9,121 nt of DNA from Prevotellaceae bacterium (GCA_031254635.1 JAIRUB010000069.1:1-9121), one strand, 5' to 3'; shown: positions 1-7,475, numbered from the stretch's first letter. Made by a program: numbers and translations. Notes: generated by a model from the sequence alone, not told the origin.

Positions 1-1
1 A

Positions 2-121
2 GATGCTGTGGGGCTGATTGTGAATGGCTATGCGCGGGAAGTGCTTAATCAGCTACCTATGGAATTTGCTGTGGAAGCACAAAAATTATTGCAAATTTCT
101 TTGGAGGGAAGCGTCGGATAA
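2..121 (+). CDS. sufB: SufB, Fe-S cluster assembly scaffold protein (3' end only)
   Basis: The window opens inside a reading frame of 39 codons ending in TAA. The peptide holds the segment QLPMEFAVEAQKLL and ends in LEGSVG, which I recognise as the usual SufB C-terminus. SufB is the scaffold subunit of the cytoplasmic SufBCD complex that builds Fe-S clusters. The SufC ATPase gene lies further down on the same strand, which supports the call. Everything upstream of the last 39 residues is outside the window, so the integrity of the gene cannot be judged. The next gene begins 60 bases after the stop. Confidence 0.87.
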   Translation, partial: DAVGLIVNGYAREVLNQLPMEFAVEAQKLLQISLEGSVG

Positions 122-133
122 ACCTATTTTTAT

Positions 134-141
134 TACCTTTG
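134..141 (+). promoter_or_regulatory. Bacteroidetes-type -7 promoter box upstream of the DUF4954 gene
   Basis: TACCTTTG matches the Bacteroidetes sigma-ABfr -7 consensus TAnnTTTG exactly. It lies between the sufB stop and the next start, so a transcript would begin near 148 with a leader of about 34 bases. I see no good TTTG at the expected -33 distance; the nearest TTTG (100-103) is about 30 bases upstream, which is too far. The DUF4954-pnuC-sufC unit may therefore have its own start in addition to any read-through from sufB. Confidence 0.4.
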
Positions 142-181
142 CAAGATGTCTCTTCTAAATTAATTATATATAATTTTGAAT

Positions 182-2158
182 ATGCGAAAACTAAGGCTTG
201 ACGAAATAACCCGCTTGCAACAACAAGATTGTTCGGCAGACGATTGGCAGCAAATTACCGTTGCCGATAATTTCTCGCCCGAATATCTTCACAAGGTAAA
301 ATTTACGGGAGCAAATATCTTAGGAACATTTGATACCACCATCGCTTTGCAGGGAGGAGTAGAAATTCATTCCGGTATTTACGATGCCTGGCTGCATAAT
401 TGTACGGTGGGTAATAATGTGCTTATTCGCGGAGTACGCGACTATATAGCTAATTATATTATCGAAAATGAAGTGGTTATTTTTAATGTTAATCTGATAT
501 TAACCGACGGAGAAACCACTTTTGGCAACGGTATCAAGGTAGAAACCATCAGCGAGGCCGGAACGCGCAGCGTGATGATGTATAATCAGCTTTCGGCGCA
601 TTTGGCTTACATCTTGGCCAGCTATCGCCATCGCCCGCAGTTGATAAAAAAGTTTGAAACATTGATAGATGACTACGCACAAACGCAGAAAAGCCGTTTC
701 GGACGTATTTCCTACGGAGTGAAAATTATGCGCTGCGCCACGATTATGAATGTCAACATCGGGCCTTGTGCCTTGCTCGATGGAACGGATACGCTGCGCA
801 ACGGAACCATCAATAGTGTTCCTGAAGACCCTGTGGTTATTGGAGATTCCTGTCATCTCGAAAATTTTATTGTTTGCTCCGGCACCAAAATACTTAACGG
901 AACAGTAGTGTCGAATAGCTTTGTGGGACAAGGCTGTTTGTTGGATAAGCAGTATTCATCGGCGCAATCGCTGTTCTTTGCCAATTGCCAGGGGTTCCAC
1001 GGCGAGGCTTGCGCTATCTTTGCCGGACCATACACCGTGACTCACCACAAATCAACGCTGCTGATTGCAGGGATGTACTCCTTTATGAATGCCGGCAGTG
1101 GTTCTAATCAGAGTAATCATCTGTATAAGTTAGGCCCCATACATCACGGTTTTCTCGAAAGAGGAACCAAAACTTCCAGTGATTCCTACATCCTGTGGCC
1201 ATCGCGTATCGGCGCTTTTACGCAGGTTATGGGACGTCATACCAACCATGCCGATACTTCCGATTTCCCTTTCTCTTACATGATTGAAAAAGATAATGCT
1301 TCGTACCTTGCACCCGCAGTGAATTTGCGCAGTATAGGCACCGTGAGGGATTCCCAAAAATGGCCCAAGCGCGATATGCGGAAAAGTAAACTGCAATTAG
1401 ACCATATTAACTATAATCTATTAAGCCCATATACGGTAGGAAAGATGGTACGGGGGCGCGATATTCTCTTGGATCTGTTTAATACAAAAGACGAAATATT
1501 ATCGGAATACGAATACAAAGGTGTAAGAATAGAAACCCGCATTATGAACCGTGCTATTAATTTATATGAACACGCCTTCTGGAAGTTTCTCGGCAATTCG
1601 GTAATTTCCCGTTTGGAGAAAACAACAGAAAAGTTGACAGAAGCGGTTATCCGCCAAGCACTGCAAAAAGACACAGAAATCGGCAGCGGCAACTGGGTGG
1701 ACATAGCAGGCTTGATATGTCCCGCCTCGGTCTTGAGCAGTTTGCTCGATGGTGTAGAGAATGGTACGGAAACCAGTTTGGGAAAAATTAATGTCGCCTT
1801 TGCCGATTTGCATAGAAATTATTATATCTACGAATGGACATGGGCTTTTGATGTTCTCGAAAAATTCTATAGCAAACGCCCCGATGAATTTACTCGAGAA
1901 GACTTAAAACAGGTAATACAAAAATGGATTACCGGTGTGCAGGCTATTGACGATATGCTTTATGAAGATGCTAAAAAAGAATTTACTTTAAGTAAAAAGG
2001 CAGGTTTTGGCGCCGATGGTAATGAAGAAGATAAAGAAAAGGATTTTGCCAATGTAAGAGGCAAGTTCCATACCAACCCCACAGTGGTGGCGATTACGGA
2101 ACATAAGAAAGTAAAAGAAGTCTTAAGTAGAAGTATTATGGAAAGAATGGGAATATGA
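182..2158 (+). CDS. DUF4954-family protein with hexapeptide-like left-handed beta-helix
   Basis: A 658-residue protein of unknown function that I recognise as the Bacteroidetes DUF4954 family. The N-terminal half (about residues 35-350) is built from short turns rich in G, N, I and V, such as GANILGTF, HNCTVGNNVLIRG and DGTDTLRNGT. These resemble the coils of left-handed beta-helix sugar-nucleotidyl or acyl transferases. The rest (about 420-650) looks mainly helical, with charged segments. There is no signal peptide or membrane segment, so it should be cytoplasmic. I chose ATG 182 over the in-frame TTG at 176, which would add only two residues. It overlaps the pnuC start by ATGA, implying translational coupling. 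A nucleotide-sugar or transferase-like binding role is suggested only by the fold. The family assignment is fairly secure; the function is unknown. Confidence 0.85.
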   Translation: MRKLRLDEITRLQQQDCSADDWQQITVADNFSPEYLHKVKFTGANILGTFDTTIALQGGVEIHSGIYDAWLHNCTVGNNVLIRGVRDYIANYIIENEVVIFNVNLILTDGETTFGNGIKVETISEAGTRSVMMYNQLSAHLAYILASYRHRPQLIKKFETLIDDYAQTQKSRFGRISYGVKIMRCATIMNVNIGPCALLDGTDTLRNGTINSVPEDPVVIGDSCHLENFIVCSGTKILNGTVVSNSFVGQGCLLDKQYSSAQSLFFANCQGFHGEACAIFAGPYTVTHHKSTLLIAGMYSFMNAGSGSNQSNHLYKLGPIHHGFLERGTKTSSDSYILWPSRIGAFTQVMGRHTNHADTSDFPFSYMIEKDNASYLAPAVNLRSIGTVRDSQKWPKRDMRKSKLQLDHINYNLLSPYTVGKMVRGRDILLDLFNTKDEILSEYEYKGVRIETRIMNRAINLYEHAFWKFLGNSVISRLEKTTEKLTEAVIRQALQKDTEIGSGNWVDIAGLICPASVLSSLLDGVENGTETSLGKINVAFADLHRNYYIYEWTWAFDVLEKFYSKRPDEFTREDLKQVIQKWITGVQAIDDMLYEDAKKEFTLSKKAGFGADGNEEDKEKDFANVRGKFHTNPTVVAITEHKKVKEVLSRSIMERMGI

Positions 2159-2838
2159 TGGATAACTTTTTCTCATTTTTCAATATCGATAATGTGCTGT
2201 TTATTATTGGCAAGCAGCAGGTGAGTTATTTGGAAGTGGTGTGCATGTTAAGCGGACTGGTATGTATCTTTTTGGCTGTCAGGGCTAAGGTTTCCAATTT
2301 CTGGTTCGGTTATTTGTATAATATTTTATTGTTCCCGCTATTCTTGCAAAAAGGTTTGTATTCAAGTATGATTCTACAGCCGATATCGTTCGCTATTAAT
2401 ATTTTTGGACATTATCGATGGACGCATCCACGTCGGAATGAAGAAAATAAACAGCATGAACTAAAAATCTCATTGATGGGCAACAGCCAACGGATTATAT
2501 ATTTATTGATTGTTGTAGCGCTTACATTCCTGTGGTGGCAGTTTGTATTGAAAATGCACGAATGGTGGCCGCCAGCATATTCTGTTGCTCCCTTACGCAA
2601 ACTTTTAGATGCATTTGTGGTGATAATGGTGCTGTTGGCTCAATTATTGTCGGCTCAGAAAAGATTAGAATGCTGGAGCGCATGGATGACAGTAAATGTA
2701 ACGAATGTAACGCTTTATTCGTTGAGCGGCTTGTTGTTTTTGGCATTCGAAAGCGCTACGAAAATTATATTAGCCACATTCGGATTCCTGCATTGGCTCA
2801 GAAAATACAAGAAAGAACGTCATAATGAACATGAATAA
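2155..2838 (+). CDS. pnuC: PnuC-family vitamin/nucleoside transporter
   Basis: A 227-residue inner-membrane protein with about seven hydrophobic segments (near 24-43, 48-66, 71-88, 113-131, 150-168, 176-198 and 200-217). PnuC hallmarks visible are W50-x-G52 in the second segment, the GHYRW turn at 85-89, and W174xxW177 followed by N181 and LY at 187-188, the kind of WxxW/N pattern that lines the substrate path. PnuC proteins carry nicotinamide riboside by facilitated diffusion; relatives carry thiamine or riboflavin. Neither a thiamine riboswitch nor a salvage gene is present to decide the substrate. ATG codons at 2155 and 2158 are both possible starts; the first gives an ATGA overlap with the preceding stop. 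The 3' end overlaps sufC by 14 bases. The family is firm; the substrate is open. Confidence 0.88.
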   Translation: MMDNFFSFFNIDNVLFIIGKQQVSYLEVVCMLSGLVCIFLAVRAKVSNFWFGYLYNILLFPLFLQKGLYSSMILQPISFAINIFGHYRWTHPRRNEENKQHELKISLMGNSQRIIYLLIVVALTFLWWQFVLKMHEWWPPAYSVAPLRKLLDAFVVIMVLLAQLLSAQKRLECWSAWMTVNVTNVTLYSLSGLLFLAFESATKIILATFGFLHWLRKYKKERHNEHE

Positions 2839-3580
2839 CATCTTATTAGAGATAAAAAATCTGTATGCCTCCATTGGCGGAAAAGAAATCCTGAAAGGAA
2901 TAAATCTAACTGTAAAACAGGGCGAAGTACATGCAATTATGGGTCCTAACGGCTCAGGGAAAAGCACGCTCGCAGTGGTGTTGGCCGGGCGTGAAAATTA
3001 TGAGATAAACTCAGGCTCGGTGGTCTTCAACGGGCAGGATTTACTGGCTATGCCTCCCGAAGAACGCTCGCACAAGGGTCTGTTTTTAGGCTTTCAATAT
3101 CCCGTCGAAATTCCGGGGGTGAGTAATGTGAACTTTATGAAAGCGGCCATTAATGAACACCGCAAATATCAGGGATTGGAGCCTTTATCGGCAGCTGATT
3201 TCTTAAAATTGCTTCGCGAAAAGATGGCTATAGTAGAAATGGATGACGCCTTCTCGGCGCGCGGCGTAAATGTTGGCTTTTCGGGTGGTGAAAAAAAACG
3301 CAATGAAATTTTCCAAATGGCTATGCTCGAACCTAAATTGGCTATACTAGATGAAACCGATAGCGGTCTTGATGTGGACGCCTTGCGTATTGTGGCTTCG
3401 GGCGTAAATAAATTGAAAAGAACAGACAATGCTTTTATAGTAATTACCCACTATCAACGCCTCTTGGACTATATTATTCCCGATATTGTCCACGTTTTGT
3501 ACGACGGGAAAATTGTTAAAACTGCAGGAAAAGAATTAGCTCTTGAAGTAGAACAAAAGGGCTATGATTGGCTGAAGTGA
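2825..3580 (+). CDS. sufC: SufC, Fe-S cluster assembly ATPase
   Basis: A 251-residue soluble ABC-type ATPase, full length for SufC. It has Walker A GPNGSGKST (40-48), Q-loop Q91 within GFQYPVEIPGV, signature SGGEKKR (153-159), Walker B LAILDETDSGLD (172-183) and the H-loop histidine H209 in THYQRLL. The GEKKRNE signature and DETDSGLD box are typical of SufC rather than transport ATPases. It binds SufB and SufD in the cytoplasm and powers cluster assembly by ATP hydrolysis. The start overlaps pnuC by 14 bases; a second in-frame ATG at 2831 is equally plausible and removes two residues. SufD and SufS are expected next to it in Bacteroidales but are not downstream here. The signature is encoded across a run of eight A bases (about 3291-3298), a possible slippage site. 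Confidence 0.96.
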   Translation: MNMNNILLEIKNLYASIGGKEILKGINLTVKQGEVHAIMGPNGSGKSTLAVVLAGRENYEINSGSVVFNGQDLLAMPPEERSHKGLFLGFQYPVEIPGVSNVNFMKAAINEHRKYQGLEPLSAADFLKLLREKMAIVEMDDAFSARGVNVGFSGGEKKRNEIFQMAMLEPKLAILDETDSGLDVDALRIVASGVNKLKRTDNAFIVITHYQRLLDYIIPDIVHVLYDGKIVKTAGKELALEVEQKGYDWLK

Positions 3581-3589
3581 TAGCCAATC
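3566..3589. terminator. Hairpin between convergent sufC and receptor genes, possible bidirectional terminator
   Basis: GATTGGCT (3566-3573) and AGCCAATC (3582-3589) form a perfect 8-bp stem with an 8-base loop, extendable by one G-U pair. The sufC stop codon lies in the loop. The genes on either side converge (sufC ends at 3580, the minus-strand receptor gene at 3623), the setting in which a shared terminator is expected. There is no clear T tract on the + side; on the - side a short CCCTTTTG follows. Termination strength is uncertain. Confidence 0.42.
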
Positions 3590-3622
3590 GGATTATGCAA
3601 CAAAGAAAATTCAGCCTAATGC

Positions 3623-6235
3623 TCAAAAACTCCAGGATGCTCCTATGACAAATTCCCGAGGACGCAGTTTCCAAGAATACACTGCACTGCTCAGGTCACT
3701 ATATGAAGTAAGGGTATAATGATCCTGATTAAAGATGTTCTTAAGATCGAGATGAAATTTAACTTTTTTACAATTGAGCGAAAGGCCTATATCACCAAAA
3801 ATGCCCTCTGTAAACAGTCCCGGACTGGTTTCATTCGCATAATACTCAATATTTAATTGAGCGTATAAACGGGAAGAAAATGCTATCGTTGTTTTGGCAT
3901 TATGTTGCCATTGTAACAGCGGTTTCGGATTTTGAATACTTCCTTTTGTAAACAATTGATTGCTGTTTAGCATTACATCATACTCAATCTTTGAATTTGT
4001 GGTAAAACTCCAAGCTATCCTTGGACTCACATTCCAAGACCTGTTTTGATAATGTGTCGAAATATTTTGTTGTACCAACTCCGTAAAAAAGATATTGCAC
4101 CCCAAAGATAAACCAACACTCAGGCGCAAATCGGCAAATCTTTTAGATATTCCGGAAGCTACAAATAAATAATCCGAAGGTGCGCGGGCTTTGTACAGTT
4201 GACTAAACATATAGAATCCTGTTAATTCTCTATGCGTTAAATAATTTTTAAAACCTGACACATAACCACCTCTTAAATGCGCTACAAGTCCGCTTACATC
4301 GCGATAAGTCAGGCTAAGGCTATAATCATTACGTAGCTGATAGGGAAGACCGACCAAACCAATATCAAAGTGGCGATAGTTACGCATGATATATCCGGTG
4401 TGCATTTGGGTTATTCCGTCATAGATGGTTTGTCGCCGGTAAGCCCCCCTCAATTCCCAAGCCGATGAAATAGCCCAATTTATTAATAACGAATTATTGA
4501 CATACCATTGATCCGAAAACCGGCTTGTATGTGTTATATCGTCTTTTATATGGGCGTGATAGTAGCCCAACGATAGTTTACAGGTAATATTGATATTTCT
4601 CCTCAAATTAAACTGTAGCCCCGGTTCTATATAAGGTTTCAGCGTTAAAGCGCTTATATCATTAAAAAGAGGCGCTGTAGTTGCTATGTTCAACCTCGTA
4701 AGATGGGAGTTCAGATTTTGTTTGCCAAAGTTAATTCCGGCATTAAACATCAGGTTCCACTTTCCTATGCGTTGCTGTACCTCTGTTGTTGCCGATGCCT
4801 GCAAATCATATAAAATAATATGCTGTACTGCCGGATCCGAATCATTATCTTCCGAAACAGATAACGATTGAGGCAGTTGCCTGTAACTTATTTCCGAGCC
4901 AAATTTCAGCACACGGGTGCCCATTTGTTTCATCCATGAAAGGTTATTGCTTAACTGTACATTTGGGATATTAAAATATTGATGCAGGAAAAAATTCCTT
5001 TCCAAAAAGGATTGCATGCTGTTCCACGCTCCATTAATTTCGATTTTATCCTCCCAAAAATAGGTTTTAGCATTAGCTTTTAGTGTTAATTCAAGCCCTA
5101 ACTGATCTGTTTTAGTTTCGTTATGATAAATTTCATTAAATCTTACCACAGAAGCGTCGGGTAAATAATAGGCAGTTATTATACTCCTATCGCTCTCTTC
5201 CCTGTTGTATAAATAATTAGCCTTAACCCTGAGTTCTACATTTTTCCCTACGGTAGTAAGGTGATTGGTGGCCAGTAGGTGGGAGTGGTTAAACAGGCTG
5301 CGGGACTGCGTTACGGGTGATGCTGTGTTAGCGGGAGAAAAAAGCTGTTCTTCGGTCGAATTCATTAAATATACCCCCGGCGCCCGACCAAAAGAAAACA
5401 ACTCTAAAGCTAAACTCTCTCCCATATTGTTGGACTTATAAAGGTGCATTGACTGCCAGTTTTGGGCAAACTGCGCTCCCATTAATCTGGCTGACCACAG
5501 CGCAGGCCAGACCCCAATAGCGGCATCAGCGGTAAACATCCAAACACTTTTATAAGCGCTTTTGAGTTTTAGGTTGACTGCTGCTTGCGGGGAAAATTCC
5601 CTGTTTTGAAGCATTTTTACCGGCTGATGATTTTCCAGCACCTCTACTGTAGCAAAAGCCTCTGCCGACAAGTTTTTTACCGCTATGCCATAGCCCTTGC
5701 CCATGAGCTCTTTGTTTTCTATATAAAGATGGCTGATGAGTTCTCCCTGATAACGAATTTGCCCTCCGGTAGAAACGCTTATTCCCGGTAATTGACGCAA
5801 TACATCTCCTATGCTCCTGTCATGTATTTGCATATAAGCGGAAAGGTTATAGCGCACCGTATCACCCGAGAGGCTCATTTCAGGCGCTTTAATGCGTACT
5901 TCCCGAAGAACGTAGGTTTCGGGGATCATCTCTACTGTCAAGTTTTTGACGAAGGGAAGGCCTATGCGGTACAACTCTTTTTTAAAGCCCATATACGATA
6001 ATTCTATCCGTAAAGAGTCGCCGGTGGCCGGAATTTTTATCTTAAACTTGCCGTTTGCCTGCGAGATAGCAAAGGACAACAACTCTTGCCCCTGCACCGG
6101 ATATATGCAAACTGACACGCCGACTAAAGGCTCGCCGGTACTCTTTTCCTGCACTACGCCTTCCAAACTGCCGGTTGTTTGAGCCGATAATGATACTGCT
6201 CCTAAGAAAAATGAAATTAATATAAATGATCGCAC
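3623..6235 (-). CDS. TonB-receptor-like outer-membrane beta-barrel with carboxypeptidase-regulatory-like N-terminal domain
   Basis: An 870-residue exported protein. Residues 1-18 are a signal peptide (MRSFILISFFLG, then SLSA|Q). Residues about 22-105 form a CarboxypepD_reg-like beta-sandwich (GSLEGVVQEKSTGEPLVGVSV, then NGKFKIKIP and YMGFKK). About 110-225 is plug-like: GDTVRYN, DVLRQLPGISV, YIENKELMGKGYGI. The rest has alternating strand patterns of a barrel and ends in ASWSF, with the terminal Phe expected for BAM insertion. It is shorter than typical SusC proteins (about 1000), I see no clear TonB box, and there is no SusD neighbour. The start is GTG at 6235: an in-frame TAG lies just upstream (18 bases before the GTG) and no nearby ATG fits the signal peptide. 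The GLPGLI gene ends 49 bases upstream, so the two are probably one operon. The ligand is unknown; a role with the neighbouring secreted peptide is inference. Confidence 0.85.
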   Translation of the reverse strand: MRSFILISFFLGAVSLSAQTTGSLEGVVQEKSTGEPLVGVSVCIYPVQGQELLSFAISQANGKFKIKIPATGDSLRIELSYMGFKKELYRIGLPFVKNLTVEMIPETYVLREVRIKAPEMSLSGDTVRYNLSAYMQIHDRSIGDVLRQLPGISVSTGGQIRYQGELISHLYIENKELMGKGYGIAVKNLSAEAFATVEVLENHQPVKMLQNREFSPQAAVNLKLKSAYKSVWMFTADAAIGVWPALWSARLMGAQFAQNWQSMHLYKSNNMGESLALELFSFGRAPGVYLMNSTEEQLFSPANTASPVTQSRSLFNHSHLLATNHLTTVGKNVELRVKANYLYNREESDRSIITAYYLPDASVVRFNEIYHNETKTDQLGLELTLKANAKTYFWEDKIEINGAWNSMQSFLERNFFLHQYFNIPNVQLSNNLSWMKQMGTRVLKFGSEISYRQLPQSLSVSEDNDSDPAVQHIILYDLQASATTEVQQRIGKWNLMFNAGINFGKQNLNSHLTRLNIATTAPLFNDISALTLKPYIEPGLQFNLRRNINITCKLSLGYYHAHIKDDITHTSRFSDQWYVNNSLLINWAISSAWELRGAYRRQTIYDGITQMHTGYIMRNYRHFDIGLVGLPYQLRNDYSLSLTYRDVSGLVAHLRGGYVSGFKNYLTHRELTGFYMFSQLYKARAPSDYLFVASGISKRFADLRLSVGLSLGCNIFFTELVQQNISTHYQNRSWNVSPRIAWSFTTNSKIEYDVMLNSNQLFTKGSIQNPKPLLQWQHNAKTTIAFSSRLYAQLNIEYYANETSPGLFTEGIFGDIGLSLNCKKVKFHLDLKNIFNQDHYTLTSYSDLSSAVYSWKLRPREFVIGASWSF

Positions 6236-6284
6236 CTCAATAATATGCTATGGTTTTAGTTGACAAATTTTGTGTTTAAAAAGA

Positions 6285-7097
6285 TTACTCCAACTCTATA
6301 GGATTATAAGGTCGAGGCCGCGAAGAAAGAGAAGTTGAAATTATAGCACTATAATTACGCAGAAATTCATTAACATCTGCATAAAACTCTCGCTGTAGCC
6401 TTGATAGCTGTTCGCGGAGAACCTTCTTATATGGACCATCCCTTCTCATAGTCTGAAACTGCATAGTTATCGGCGGCGCTAATTGTTCTATGCCAATACA
6501 ACTAATAATGTAGTGTTGCTGCGTGTCTTCCAAATGCAAAATCAGCCCGGACAAGCCGCCAAACTGCCAGGGACCCTCCGACAACGGTATCTCTGTGGTA
6601 AACCAGGCTATCCAGGTACGCCCCCTAAACTGTGCCGTAGCTTTGCGGCAGGGGTAAGAGCGTATGGTAGCTGTATCTTGCGTAATCTGCCAGTCAATGG
6701 AAGGAATAGGCTCGGTGTACATATAGCTGCTAATCAAAATATCTGAGGCAAAAAGCGTTTGGGTTTTGTATTGTTTCGCCATAAAGTATCTTACCCCCCT
6801 GCGTATATCTGAAGTTTGCGCCCCGACTTCCATTCCCCCCCAGCCTTGGTCAAGCAGTGCATTTTGGATGGAGTCACGATAACGGGTATAAAAACTGTAA
6901 CAGTGCGAACTTTCCCGTCCTATATCCAGATATATCAGGTCGTTTTTATAATTATTACCCGTAATGTCTTCCTTGTATGACATCTCATATTTACAGCGGA
7001 GAGTAGCTGTCCCTAAGGCTATTTGTGCTGAAGACGAGCGGGGAGTTATACTGCAGCAAACAATATTCAGTATTAAGAAAAAATAAAGTCGTTTCAT
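6285..7097 (-). CDS. GLPGLI-family exported protein (GLSGLI variant)
   Basis: A 270-residue protein of the Bacteroidetes GLPGLI family (TIGR01200, Porph_ging Pfam family), function unknown. Residues 1-24 are a signal peptide (MKRLYFFLILNIVCC, then SSSA|Q), so it acts in the periplasm or at the cell surface. The family core is clear: W136 with QITQDTATIRSYPCRKA (138-153), GRTWIAWFTTEIP (159-171), then GPWQFGGLSGLIL (175-187). The namesake motif reads GLSGLI, with Ser for Pro at residue 183. The protein ends in YNPIELE, an ending I recall for many members. An upstream in-frame ATG at 7277 would add 60 residues but runs through a MITE-like repeat and hides the signal peptide, so ATG 7097 was chosen. 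GLPGLI genes often neighbour receptor-like barrels with a carboxypeptidase-like domain, as here. Confidence 0.88.
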   Translation of the reverse strand: MKRLYFFLILNIVCCSITPRSSSAQIALGTATLRCKYEMSYKEDITGNNYKNDLIYLDIGRESSHCYSFYTRYRDSIQNALLDQGWGGMEVGAQTSDIRRGVRYFMAKQYKTQTLFASDILISSYMYTEPIPSIDWQITQDTATIRSYPCRKATAQFRGRTWIAWFTTEIPLSEGPWQFGGLSGLILHLEDTQQHYIISCIGIEQLAPPITMQFQTMRRDGPYKKVLREQLSRLQREFYADVNEFLRNYSAIISTSLSSRPRPYNPIELE

Positions 7098-7124
7098 ACC
7101 TTTACTTCGGATTAAAATTACAAA

Positions 7125-7158
7125 CAAAGCCATTGAATAAGATGAGAGGCTGTGCAAA
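7125..7158 (-). promoter_or_regulatory. Possible promoter of the GLPGLI-receptor operon, partly inside the MITE-like element
   Basis: On the minus strand, TGGCTTTG (7125-7132) matches TAnnTTTG with one mismatch. A TTTG (7155-7158) lies 22 bases upstream, close to the usual -33 spacing. The TTTG belongs to the inner part of an inverted repeat end, so the element may have created or altered this promoter. Weak evidence based on short motifs. Confidence 0.27.
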
Positions 7159-7266
7159 AAGCACAATAAAGTCTCTGAGAATTGAATGTCTGAAACTCTA
7201 TTCGGATAGGGATTCGAATAAAATAACCCAAATAGAGGATGCTCTACACTTTTTGAACAGCCTCTC
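7144..7266. mobile_element. MITE-like element or paired IS ends, 123 bp
   Basis: GAGAGGCTGTGCAAAAAG (7144-7161) is repeated in inverse orientation as CTTTTTGAACAGCCTCTC (7249-7266), with 17 of 18 positions matching. The 87 bases between them hold no gene. Terminal repeats starting GAGGCTGT followed by an A-rich run resemble IS ends seen in Bacteroidetes, so this could be a MITE or the internally deleted remains of an IS. No convincing target-site duplication is visible. It lies between the small peptide gene and the GLPGLI gene. As RNA it could fold into a long hairpin that reduces read-through between them. Confidence 0.58.
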
Positions 7267-7280
7267 GTTTTATCCAAAAA

Positions 7281-7475
7281 CTAGTCAGAACACAAGTCCA
7301 TTTCAGCAACTTCCAATAATATAATCAACGACTCATCACTTAGAGGTGTATTAGATGAGAAATAAGCTGTTTTTCCACAACTTGTTATAAAACCATAGTG
7401 GTACACTTCTTTTGCAAAAGCGATCGCTGTACCCATCAATAGTACTGCAATTATAAAGGTTTTTATCTTTTTCAT
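7281..7475 (-). CDS. Small secreted two-cysteine peptide, unknown function
   Basis: A 64-residue peptide. Residues 1-21 are a clear signal peptide: MKKIK, a hydrophobic core, then AIAFA|K. The mature part is about 43 residues with a TSCGK motif (Cys33), an acidic helix-like C-terminus and Cys62 three residues from the end. The two cysteines could form one disulfide after export or be modified. I do not recognise a named family, but the lysine-rich start, clean cleavage site and same-strand position ahead of a GLPGLI gene argue for a real gene. It precedes that gene by 183 bases, a gap mostly filled by the MITE-like repeat. A weak promoter candidate is CATTTTTG on the minus strand (7533-7540), one mismatch from TAnnTTTG. 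Substrate, signal or bacteriocin-like roles are all possible and none is shown. Confidence 0.66.
   Translation of the reverse strand: MKKIKTFIIAVLLMGTAIAFAKEVYHYGFITSCGKTAYFSSNTPLSDESLIILLEVAEMDLCSD

Noticed and set aside
176..181. TTG start two codons before the DUF4954 ATG
   Set aside because: The ATG at 182 is in frame and a stronger start; nothing supports the two extra residues.
500..1813. Several antisense open frames within the DUF4954 gene
   Set aside because: They lie opposite a strongly coding frame, have no recognisable motifs and look like shadows of its codon pattern.
2120..2165. Riboswitch in front of pnuC
   Set aside because: The gene starts within the stop codon of the preceding gene, leaving no leader for an aptamer.
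3595..3648. 17-codon open frame after sufC as the start of a broken sufD
   Set aside because: It does not resemble SufD, is very short, and overlaps the 3' end of the convergent receptor gene.
3623..6235. Reading the barrel gene as a SusC of a polysaccharide utilization locus
   Set aside because: No SusD, glycosidase or regulator is adjacent, and the protein is shorter than typical SusC.
7098..7277. 60-residue N-terminal extension of the GLPGLI protein from an upstream ATG
   Set aside because: It reads through the MITE-like inverted repeat, has no recognisable protein pattern, and would bury the clear signal peptide that begins at ATG 7097.
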